A DNA stretch of 5,397 nucleotides from DATIJJ01 sp039936115 (lineage in GTDB: Bacteria; Pseudomonadota; Gammaproteobacteria; DSM-16500). Below the pieces are notes generated by a model. The model worked only from the letters and a program-made list of their open reading frames with translations, searched no databases and was not told the origin of the DNA. Positions within the stretch are counted from its first letter, which is position 1; every line of letters starts with the position of its first letter. Position numbers and translations under genes: made by a program. The stretch is from NCBI GenBank assembly GCA_039936115.1, contig JBDTIZ010000311.1, positions 1 through 5,397 on the forward strand, read 5' to 3'. Shown here in pieces: positions 1 to 5,397 of this stretch.

Positions 1-711
1 ATTGATAAAGGCTGCGGCACCGCTGGCATCTTACCCGGTGGTTTAAGTATCAAACGCCGTGCGCCAGACTTATATCAAAAACTCTTACAAAAAGGTCGCC
101 CTTCATCGCATGAATATACTGACAGCATGGCTTGGTTAAATTTATATGCTATTGCAGTCAATGAAGAAAATGCTGCCGGAAGCCGTGTTGTCACGGCACC
201 GACAAATGGCGCAGCAGGCGTTATTCCTGCAGTTTTACATTACTATCTTGATTTTTATCCGGAAGCTAAACCAGATGATGTACTTGAATTTTTATTAACA
301 GCGGGTGCTATTGCGATTCTTTATAAAAAAGGCGCATCCATTTCAGGCGCTGAAGTTGGCTGCCAAGGTGAAGTCGGCGTTGCATGTTCAATGGCCGCTG
401 GGGCATTAACTGCCGTACTCGGCGGCACCATCCATCAAATTGAAAATGCCGCAGAAATTGCGATGGAACATCACCTCGGAATGACATGCGATCCCATTGG
501 TGGACTGGTACAAATTCCGTGCATAGAACGTAATGCCATGGGCGCCGTAAAAGCGGCAAATGCTGCACGATTAGCGCTTTTAGGTGATGGAGAGCATTAT
601 GTTTCGCTCGACAAAGTCATTGCCACCATGAAGCAAACTGGCAAAGACATGATGTCTATCTATAAAGAAACCTCATTGGGCGGACTGGCTGCAAATATTC
701 CGGAATGTTGA
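1..711 (+). CDS. sdaA: L-serine dehydratase (L-serine ammonia-lyase), iron-sulfur type, C-terminal half; 5' end outside window
   Basis: This enzyme deaminates L-serine to pyruvate and ammonia in the cytoplasm, using a [4Fe-4S] cluster as Lewis acid. The frame is open from base 1, so the ATG at 127 is an internal Met; 236 residues are visible. Family landmarks seen in order are GILPGGL near residue 9, AVNEENAAG near 52, TAPTNGAAGVIPA near 65, SGAEVGCQGEVG near 115, GMTCDPIGG near 160 and VQIPCIERNA near 170, then SLDKVIATM and the terminal EC. Cluster cysteines fall at visible residues 121, 163, 174 and 236. These spacings equal those of Legionella pneumophila Cys343, 385, 396 and 458 (recalled, not looked up), so the full protein should be near 458 residues with about 222 missing here. 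The terminal Cys fits the 'tail-in-mouth' fourth ligand of the type 2 enzymes. I see no frameshift or lost key residue. The gene converges on the ankyrin gene. The choice between the sdaA and sdaB paralogue names is not decidable from this part. Confidence 0.95.
   Translation: MDKGCGTAGILPGGLSIKRRAPDLYQKLLQKGRPSSHEYTDSMAWLNLYAIAVNEENAAGSRVVTAPTNGAAGVIPAVLHYYLDFYPEAKPDDVLEFLLTAGAIAILYKKGASISGAEVGCQGEVGVACSMAAGALTAVLGGTIHQIENAAEIAMEHHLGMTCDPIGGLVQIPCIERNAMGAVKAANAARLALLGDGEHYVSLDKVIATMKQTGKDMMSIYKETSLGGLAANIPEC
691..711 (+). repeat. Direct repeat copy A: 3' end of sdaA
   Basis: The last bases of the serine dehydratase gene, including its TGA stop, contain TCCGGAATGTTGA (699-711). The same 13 bases recur at 3731-3743. 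Agreement extends leftwards to GCAA at 691 with one mismatch and one single-base gap. To the right, after a local GTTGA tandem duplication (707-716), CAGCTTCTT loosely matches TAGTTCTT. The copies flank the whole ankyrin gene. A chance match of 13 bases in a window of this size is possible, so this is a tentative duplication or attachment-like repeat. Confidence 0.35.
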
Positions 712-750
712 GTTGACAGCTTCTTTAAACCCAGTCATTCAGGCGAAGAT

Positions 751-798
751 GGCACACTGTCACCCCGCACAACAAGTACGGAGTGATAATGTGTCGCC
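751..798 (-). repeat. Imperfect inverted repeat forming a strong hairpin between convergent genes
   Basis: The inner arms are 760-770 (TCACCCCGCAC) and 776-786 (GTACGGAGTGA), around a five-base loop. The outer arms are 751-757 (GGCACAC) and 791-798 (GTGTCGCC), with one bulged base. Read as + strand RNA, the inner stem has two C/A mismatches. Read as - strand RNA, the same positions are U/G wobbles, so all 11 pairs form. The structure is therefore better suited to the 3' end of the ankyrin transcript, whose stop lies 18 bases upstream at 816. No run of U follows it on the - strand, so it is not a textbook intrinsic terminator. It may instead stabilise the mRNA end, separate the converging transcripts, or be one copy of a dispersed extragenic repeat. 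It also lies 39 bases after the sdaA stop. Confidence 0.6.
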
Positions 799-815
799 TT
801 CATGGGAATAACAGG

Positions 816-3599
816 TTACTTCCTCATAACAATCTTAGAGGATTGTTCATTTTCCATAAACAATTCACCATGGTTTTCGGGGAAAACAAACGCAGGATTT
901 TGTTTCTTGAATTGCTGACAGAGCACTTGATATCTCTCATATACTGTCGCCCGACCTTTTCCCTTTTTATCCAACGCCTCAGCCAGCACTTTTTCAAATA
1001 CTTTCTGATGCATTTTTTCAGGTTGTAGTTTTTTAAATGCTGCCATGCATTTATTGGCATCACTATTCAACACTAATAGAGCAACTACTTTCGCAGAGAC
1101 TTGATCAACTGCTTTTTCATCGATTGTTTTCACTGCGGGTGAGTTACTACTTCGCACGCCAGCAGCACTTACCATCAAGGAGTAAACATAGCTTATTCGT
1201 CTAGCTTCAATTAATTGGTTTCTTTTTTGCAGGATTGCTCTCTCTGCCTCTTGTGGCGACATCCCCTGCTTGGCCTCTTCTACTGGCATTCTCACTTCTG
1301 CTGGTCGAACAAATTGATTTTCTAAGGTTTCTTCTTCTTTAACTCTTAAAAAACTAAACATGGTATTCAAATGCCGTTTATTACCTACCGAATGCGAAGC
1401 ATATTGCGCAGCTGTTTCGCCATTCATCGTGGAACTAAACATTTCATCTTCCTGACTTTCAGTTTTAAGAGTTGGATCTGCACCGAGAGAAATTAAATTC
1501 CTTACGATACTCTCATGCCCATATCCTGCTGCTTTATGTAAAAAAGTCAATCCTTGTTTATTTCGATAATTGATATGAATAATACGGCCATTGGGAAGCC
1601 AGGACTCGCCGGCTTCACTTATCTTCGGTCTCTCACTCATAATAAGCGTCAAATCTTTTGTTGATTTTTCAATTAATGCCCCATAGCTTTGGGGAAATAC
1701 ATAATCTGGCCGCTCTTTGCTATAAGCAGCACAAAAGTTTGCATAGCAATCAACAACTCGAGGGTCATTGAATGATATCTTATGCAACAAATTTTCAAGA
1801 AACTGATGTGACCCCATCAGACCCGCTGTTAAATTTATAAATTCTGCATGATAATTGAGTTTGGGATTCTTGGCAGCACTGAAACAAAGCTGAATAATTT
1901 GCTGCACCGACGCTTCTTCTTGTGTTCTTGTAATTTCAGCTTCGCGCTCAGCCGGAAGCAAAAATCTTCGTTGTGGCTGCTCTGATTCTTTTATATCTGC
2001 AACTGGATGCATAGATCTAGCGAGACCCGCCAATGCGTCTTCTGTTTGTTTCACTTCGATTCGAACTGCATCTGCTGGCGTGATTCTTACTTGTGGTACA
2101 ACACCCAGTGTTTCGACGCGAGGAGGAAGAGCCACGACTTCCTGTGGCAATATCACTAAACTTTTTGGCCAACGCGCGGTGAGTAATTGATTGACACTCT
2201 TAACTAGATTCTTTTCGCAAGCATAAAATAACAAATCTATTACAAATTCTCGCGTTCTTGTCAGCGTCGCTTCCGATGCTCCCTCATAATGTTGATTTTG
2301 AATATCTTCCTGTTTCATCATGAAATTATCTTCGACCTTGGAACGATTTCTGGCAAATCTACGTTCTGTATTATTGAGTGGTGACCAAGCAACGCCTAAA
2401 CAACGTAACGCAATAGCAGATTGTGCAGTTTGGCTTGCGTTGTTCCAATTTGTTACCTTCGCTGCTACATCATCTAAAAGATTAGAACCATCCGCGTTAA
2501 TATGATTGAAATTCACTCCAGCTTCAAACATATGTATGAATAAACGATATCGTCCGCGAGTAATCATCTCTTTAAAAACAATCTCGAGCGTATGAGGAGA
2601 TAGCGCCTTAATTTCATGATGATGCGTATCAATATAATCGCTATCATTATCTAGGACTGCTCTTATTAATTCAGACAATGTCTGGTCTTGGTCTTGCGTT
2701 TCTTGCATTTTAAGTTTTTTCTGAGAATCAATACTGTAAATCTCAAGTGAAGAGTTTTGTTCATTTAGCAAAAATGCAGCAGATGTTTCTTGTGAGACAC
2801 GACGGAATACTGTTGCTTGTTGCAGTTTTTGTAACAAGTATTGATTAAAATTATTATATGAAGAGGGGTGATCATTGCCGTTCGATGACTGCTGTTGTTC
2901 GGTGCTAGCTATAGTAGTCAATGCGCCTGAAAAATCTGTATAAAATGCATCGAAATCTAATGTAGTTGCCAGAGTAATTAATCCATCTGTTTCTAATAAA
3001 CGTTGAAATCTCTGATGCTTGCGACAAACCATTAATAACTTACTTTCTTCTTTTTTACTTTCATCTTTAATATATTTTACAAGTTGCTGTGTAATTATGG
3101 GTAATCGTTGAAAAATTGATAGCCTCTGGTTTAGTATCGATTTTAGAAGCGGAATATATGCAAGCTCTTCTAAATATTGCTCTGCTATTTCCTGAAATTC
3201 ATCCACTAATTTAAGCATAGCATGACTACTTTCATAGCTAAATTTCTTAAGGTGCTCGATAATTTCTTCATTCATTTCGTTCATACGATTCAGCGTTGAA
3301 TAAGCTCCCGGTTCGAGTAAATTAGTGTGACCTTTCATGAGTAATAATGATGCCCCTACTGCAAATGCTGTCAAGAAGCTATTCCTCGATTCGGAAGAGT
3401 TATACTGGGCTCTTAGATTGCCCAACTGATTCCATGAAGTAATAAATTGTTCTAATAACTTCGACAATGGATGATTTTCAGCATACATTTCTTTAACTAA
3501 TTGAATAAAGACAATAAAATCTTCCATAAGAATTTTTTGGCGTTCATTTTCAAATACATGTTTTTCTTCACTTTTTTGAAGCTGGCTGGATGAGAGCAT
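816..3599 (-). CDS. Large ankyrin-repeat protein with a duplicated C-terminal module; candidate secreted effector
   Basis: I do not recognise this 927-residue protein as a named family member. One clear ankyrin repeat lies at about 677-710 (GLTFLHKAAGYGHESIV, then LISLGADP), with a divergent second one at 726-751. Weaker ankyrin-like stretches are at 335-381 (EAGVNFNHINADGSNLL) and 449-477. Residues 1-200 look mostly helical and charged, with a short hydrophobic segment at 75-88, too short to be a convincing membrane span. There is no signal peptide. A separate module occurs twice, at about 562-646 and 829-917, each ending in a VFP..(Y/H)G.L signature, with the ankyrin pair between them. The last 20 residues are Glu-rich with Val-Met at -4/-3, resembling Dot/Icm substrate tails. 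The start is supported by GAGGAA at 3606-3611, six bases before the ATG. Ankyrin repeats bind proteins, so a host-partner adaptor or scaffold is plausible, but no catalytic domain is visible and the function is unknown. It is divergent from the Fic-like gene and convergent with sdaA. Confidence 0.9.
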   Translation of the reverse strand: MLSSSQLQKSEEKHVFENERQKILMEDFIVFIQLVKEMYAENHPLSKLLEQFITSWNQLGNLRAQYNSSESRNSFLTAFAVGASLLLMKGHTNLLEPGAYSTLNRMNEMNEEIIEHLKKFSYESSHAMLKLVDEFQEIAEQYLEELAYIPLLKSILNQRLSIFQRLPIITQQLVKYIKDESKKEESKLLMVCRKHQRFQRLLETDGLITLATTLDFDAFYTDFSGALTTIASTEQQQSSNGNDHPSSYNNFNQYLLQKLQQATVFRRVSQETSAAFLLNEQNSSLEIYSIDSQKKLKMQETQDQDQTLSELIRAVLDNDSDYIDTHHHEIKALSPHTLEIVFKEMITRGRYRLFIHMFEAGVNFNHINADGSNLLDDVAAKVTNWNNASQTAQSAIALRCLGVAWSPLNNTERRFARNRSKVEDNFMMKQEDIQNQHYEGASEATLTRTREFVIDLLFYACEKNLVKSVNQLLTARWPKSLVILPQEVVALPPRVETLGVVPQVRITPADAVRIEVKQTEDALAGLARSMHPVADIKESEQPQRRFLLPAEREAEITRTQEEASVQQIIQLCFSAAKNPKLNYHAEFINLTAGLMGSHQFLENLLHKISFNDPRVVDCYANFCAAYSKERPDYVFPQSYGALIEKSTKDLTLIMSERPKISEAGESWLPNGRIIHINYRNKQGLTFLHKAAGYGHESIVRNLISLGADPTLKTESQEDEMFSSTMNGETAAQYASHSVGNKRHLNTMFSFLRVKEEETLENQFVRPAEVRMPVEEAKQGMSPQEAERAILQKRNQLIEARRISYVYSLMVSAAGVRSSNSPAVKTIDEKAVDQVSAKVVALLVLNSDANKCMAAFKKLQPEKMHQKVFEKVLAEALDKKGKGRATVYERYQVLCQQFKKQNPAFVFPENHGELFMENEQSSKIVMRK
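849..1115 (-). repeat. Second copy of internal protein module (residues about 829-917 of the ankyrin protein)
   Basis: This copy ends the protein. Its best conserved part is residues 886-911 (bases 867-944), reading VYERYQVLC, then QQFKKQNPAFVFPENHG. It aligns without gaps to residues 615-640 of the first copy, apart from end effects: Y, C, an aromatic, K, P, an aromatic, VFP and G are shared in register. The DNA also keeps visible similarity around CCAT and GGGGAAA, consistent with an old tandem or segmental duplication. Confidence 0.55.
1662..1916 (-). repeat. First copy of internal protein module (residues about 562-646 of the ankyrin protein)
   Basis: This stretch precedes the clear ankyrin repeat. 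Its core is residues 616-640 (bases 1680-1754), reading VDCYANFC, then AAYSKERPDYVFPQSYG. The segment just before it (FLLPAER near 546, then IIQLCFSAA near 568) may correspond to FVRPAEV near 763 and YSLMVSAA near 806 ahead of the second copy. If so, the duplicated unit is longer than the marked span. I do not recognise the module as a known domain. Confidence 0.55.
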
Positions 3600-3605
3600 T
3601 CTATA

Positions 3606-3611
3606 TTCCTC
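3606..3611 (-). promoter_or_regulatory. Ribosome binding site of the ankyrin gene
   Basis: The - strand reads GAGGAA, six bases before the ATG at 3599. It fixes this start over the internal Met at codon 25. Confidence 0.75.
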
Positions 3612-3658
3612 GTGATTTACTTAGATTGACTACAATTACGTAAAACGAATTGAGCAAA

Positions 3659-3687
3659 ATTTTATCATTCTAGCTTTATTATTGCAA
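3659..3687 (-). promoter_or_regulatory. Sigma-70-type promoter for the ankyrin gene
   Basis: On the - strand, TTGCAA (3687-3682, four of six to consensus) is followed after 17 bases by TAAAAT (3664-3659, five of six). A TGA precedes the -10, giving an extended -10 (TGn). Transcription would start near 3652, leaving a leader of about 50 bases before the ATG. It was found by eye and is not experimentally supported. Confidence 0.5.
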
Positions 3688-3723
3688 TATTTGGTTATTT
3701 TTCTATGCTTTTCCAGTGTTATG

Positions 3724-3743
3724 GCAACTATCCGGAATGTTGA
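3724..3743 (+). repeat. Direct repeat copy B: near-copy of the sdaA 3' end beyond the ankyrin gene
   Basis: It holds TCCGGAATGTTGA (3731-3743), identical to the final bases of sdaA at 699-711. It is preceded by GCAACTA, which corresponds to GCAAATAT at 691-698. The copy is non-coding here and lies upstream of the Fic-like promoter. Direct repeats of a host gene's 3' end are what integration next to that gene would leave, but the match is short and no integrase gene is present in the window. Confidence 0.35.
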
Positions 3744-3776
3744 TAGTTCTTCGATTATTAGCTCTCACTCTTGAAT

Positions 3777-3785
3777 TGATATAAT
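3777..3785 (+). promoter_or_regulatory. Extended -10 promoter for the Fic-like gene
   Basis: TGATATAAT matches the extended -10 consensus TGnTATAAT exactly. No good -35 lies 16-18 bases upstream; TTAGCT at 3758 is the nearest and is poor, as is usual for extended -10 promoters. Transcription would start near 3792, giving a leader of only about 16 bases that begins close to the ribosome binding site. Confidence 0.6.
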
Positions 3786-3796
3786 ATTACACAAAC

Positions 3797-3802
3797 AGGA
3801 GA
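3797..3802 (+). promoter_or_regulatory. Ribosome binding site of the Fic-like gene
   Basis: AGGAGA lies five bases before the ATG at 3808 and is a near-ideal Shine-Dalgarno sequence, which settles the start. Confidence 0.8.
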
Positions 3803-3807
3803 TCAAC

Positions 3808-5343
3808 ATGGCGCAGAGCGGTAAAAAAATTGAAGAAAGCAAGACCAGCGATGCACATCTAAATGCAGACGAAGACTTTCCACGCAGTGAACGTTGGCGC
3901 TTGTGCACTGATGAGTGGCAGCAACCGTTTGGTCCAGAAAATTTTAGAAAAGAATATTTTATTGGCATAAATAAAGGCTTAGAGCTTGTTGAAACCTTTC
4001 TGCGCACACAACAAGAAATGACATCTAAAGAACTTGAGAAACTGCATGATTCTTTCTATGAAACAGAAAAAACAAACCGAGATCAACCGCTAGGATTTCG
4101 CAAAGGTATCAATGGAAAATTTGGAGTGTATCTGCCTGCGCTTGGCACTGAATACACCGCGGGCATTTCTGAAAAAGGCTACGCTGCATTTATTGCGGGT
4201 CTTAAATTAGCAAACGGACGCTATGCTTCGGCAGCTGACACTGGAAAATATTATTTTGTGATTGAAACTCGGCGACGCAATTTTAAATATATTCCATTTT
4301 TAAATGGCATTATAAAAGATGATTATTTATTTTCAAAAAAAATTATTACGGATGAAAGTGAATTATTTAACATCTTTGAAAAATCTGGCAATTCCTTCTA
4401 CGGCATTTCAATACACTTGACCAGATCGTCTGATGATGTCGTCAAAACAGTTGATGACGCCTTTAAGAAATTTCATACCACCATCACAGACGCAGAAGCT
4501 CAAGAACAAAAAAAAGAGCCATCTCCTGCCCAACGAACAGCCATTTTAAGAGCGCTAGCTGAATTAATCGGGACTCTTCACGCAAATCATGGTTTCAGTG
4601 ATGGAAATGGAAGAACACACATATTTCTATTACTAAACTATTACCTGCTGAAATTTTTTAACACGAGATGCATCGTACAAACACCCGCTCATTTTCTTGG
4701 ATATTCGGTTGATGAAATCGTCGCAGAAATTGAAGCTGGCATAAAAAAATTCGAAGATTATAAAATAACTAAAGCAAAAGATTATGTTTTCTCTCTTTTA
4801 AAAAAAGATGCTTGGATCGAAAAAACCGAAGATGTCAAAAATGAACTCATTAAAAATTTTTCAAAAAAACCTTTGGTTGCCTTAGCACAAATTAATGAAT
4901 TGTATCTGCAGTTAATCGAGCAACAAAAAATGAAATTTGTCGATGAGTCACAAGGATCATCTTCATTTGTTTCGCATAGTATTTTTTCACCCCTAGCAAA
5001 GCAAATTCAGCCCATACTAGCTTTATTAAGAGACATTTATTTCCTCATGGTAAATAATCAAATTAATATGCAACAATCTGGAAAATTTCAAGTCAAAAAC
5101 AACCATGATTGGGTTGCTTCAAAACAGGCATTCAAAGATATTATTGCCAGACATAACGATATTTTACAGGATGAAACTATTTCTGAGTCAGCCGCTTATG
5201 GCAAAAACTCCTTGAAATCTGCTGTGACTGAAACCATTGAAACCTCTTTAAAAGATATGGTTATTGATAAAAGAGAGGAGGATTTATTGATTTGCATTCA
5301 ACAATCATCAATAGAACAGGAAGCACACAAAAACCGCTTTTGA
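3808..5343 (+). CDS. Fic/Fido-domain protein, probable nucleotidyl- or phosphocholine-type transferase; candidate effector
   Basis: Fic enzymes modify a hydroxyl side chain of a target protein, most often with AMP from ATP. This 511-residue protein carries the Fic signature at 261-272, HGFSDGNGRTHI. The catalytic His261, Phe263, Asp265 and the GNGR phosphate-binding loop are present, but the usual Pro is Gly262 and the final Arg is Ile272. The preceding helix (TAILRALAELIGTLHANH, 244-261) and following helix (FLLLNYYLL) fit the Fic core. An upstream LEKLH followed by QPLGFRKG (76-100) resembles the opening of Fido domains. This leaves an unassigned insertion at about 101-235 and an unassigned helical C-terminal part at 320-511. 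There is no signal peptide or membrane span. I see no canonical (S/T)xxxE(G/N) inhibitory motif and no small antitoxin gene beside it. The C-terminus has scattered Glu and ends in Phe, a weak secretion-like tail. The gene is divergent from the ankyrin gene. The target, donor and activity are unknown. Confidence 0.88.
   Translation: MAQSGKKIEESKTSDAHLNADEDFPRSERWRLCTDEWQQPFGPENFRKEYFIGINKGLELVETFLRTQQEMTSKELEKLHDSFYETEKTNRDQPLGFRKGINGKFGVYLPALGTEYTAGISEKGYAAFIAGLKLANGRYASAADTGKYYFVIETRRRNFKYIPFLNGIIKDDYLFSKKIITDESELFNIFEKSGNSFYGISIHLTRSSDDVVKTVDDAFKKFHTTITDAEAQEQKKEPSPAQRTAILRALAELIGTLHANHGFSDGNGRTHIFLLLNYYLLKFFNTRCIVQTPAHFLGYSVDEIVAEIEAGIKKFEDYKITKAKDYVFSLLKKDAWIEKTEDVKNELIKNFSKKPLVALAQINELYLQLIEQQKMKFVDESQGSSSFVSHSIFSPLAKQIQPILALLRDIYFLMVNNQINMQQSGKFQVKNNHDWVASKQAFKDIIARHNDILQDETISESAAYGKNSLKSAVTETIETSLKDMVIDKREEDLLICIQQSSIEQEAHKNRF
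4588..4623 (+). other. Fic active-site motif (codons 261-272)
   Basis: These codons encode HGFSDGNGRTHI. Compared with the family consensus HxFx(D/E)GN(G/K)RxxR, all catalytic and anion-binding positions hold except the last Arg, which is Ile. In studied Fic AMP-transferases that Arg contacts the nucleotide phosphates, so donor choice or rate may differ. Confidence 0.85.
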
Positions 5344-5397
5344 ATTTATCGGGGGCAACCTTTTTTACAAATCAAAACAGATGCCAAGTTGACTGGA
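5344..5397 (+). other. Downstream non-coding tail of the Fic-like gene
   Basis: After the TGA there is a G5 tract (5351-5355) and a T6 tract (5361-5366), with no convincing stem before the Ts. A terminator cannot be supported, and the sequence ends before any following gene can be seen. Confidence 0.4.

Larger units (their letters stand above)
3600..3807. promoter_or_regulatory. Divergent intergenic control region between the ankyrin and Fic-like genes
   Basis: This AT-rich 208-base region carries a separate promoter candidate for each gene (3659-3687 on -, 3777-3785 on +), and their -10 elements lie about 120 bases apart. A regulator bound between them could control both genes, but I see no convincing long palindromic operator. 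It also holds the second copy of the sdaA-end repeat (3724-3743). A 17-codon reading frame from the ATG at 3721 has no ribosome binding site and is not called as a gene. Confidence 0.7.

Noticed and set aside
308..568. Open frame on - within the serine dehydratase
   Set aside because: It is a shadow of a strongly conserved gene and its translation has no recognisable content.
783..1028. Open frame on + beginning beside the hairpin, antisense to the ankyrin gene end
   Set aside because: It has no ribosome binding site and low-complexity Phe/Leu-rich translation, and it lies over the well-supported ankyrin coding region on the other strand.
3320..3389. Hydrophobic stretch at residues 75-88 of the ankyrin protein as a transmembrane helix
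   Set aside because: It is about 14 residues long, interrupted soon after by Lys and His, and single; a buried helix is as likely.
3721..3774. Small 17-codon frame on + in the divergent region
   Set aside because: It has no Shine-Dalgarno sequence, is very short, and overlaps the repeat copy; it is more likely non-coding.
3765..4007. Open frame on - across the start of the Fic-like gene
   Set aside because: It overlaps the Fic-like promoter and first codons and has no start signals of its own.
5344..5397. Possible intrinsic terminator at the T6 tract after the Fic-like gene
   Set aside because: No stem of more than three pairs can be formed just before the Ts.

Overview
The window reads as AT-rich bacterial DNA with one housekeeping gene followed by an accessory, host-interaction-like pair. 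The left edge (1-711) is the 3' half of an L-serine dehydratase gene. The spacing of its four iron-sulfur cysteines (42, 11 and 62 residues, the last at the C-terminus) matches what I recall for the Legionella pneumophila enzyme. Together with a large ankyrin protein and a Fic-like protein, this suggests an intracellular gammaproteobacterium of the Legionellales type (Legionella, Coxiella or Berkiella-like). That placement is inference; there is no rRNA or other taxonomic marker here.

Layout: sdaA-like fragment on + (1-711); a 104-base gap between convergent genes that holds a strong imperfect hairpin (751-798); a 927-residue ankyrin-repeat protein on - (816-3599); a 208-base divergent control region (3600-3807) with a credible promoter and ribosome binding site for each side; a 511-residue Fic/Fido-like protein on + (3808-5343); and 54 bases of downstream sequence with no clear feature. 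No tRNA, rRNA, CRISPR, insertion sequence, transposase or integrase is visible.

How the genes may work together: the serine dehydratase is central metabolism and probably unrelated to its neighbours. The ankyrin and Fic-like genes share one short control region and diverge. Both look like candidate secreted effectors: ankyrin repeats bind host proteins, and Fic domains transfer nucleotide or phosphocholine groups. In Legionella AnkX the two modules are in one polypeptide; here they are separate adjacent genes. The most notable points are an apparently undescribed duplicated module in the ankyrin protein, a Fic motif with a changed end, and a short near-duplicate of the sdaA 3' end lying beyond the ankyrin gene, as if that gene had been inserted next to sdaA.
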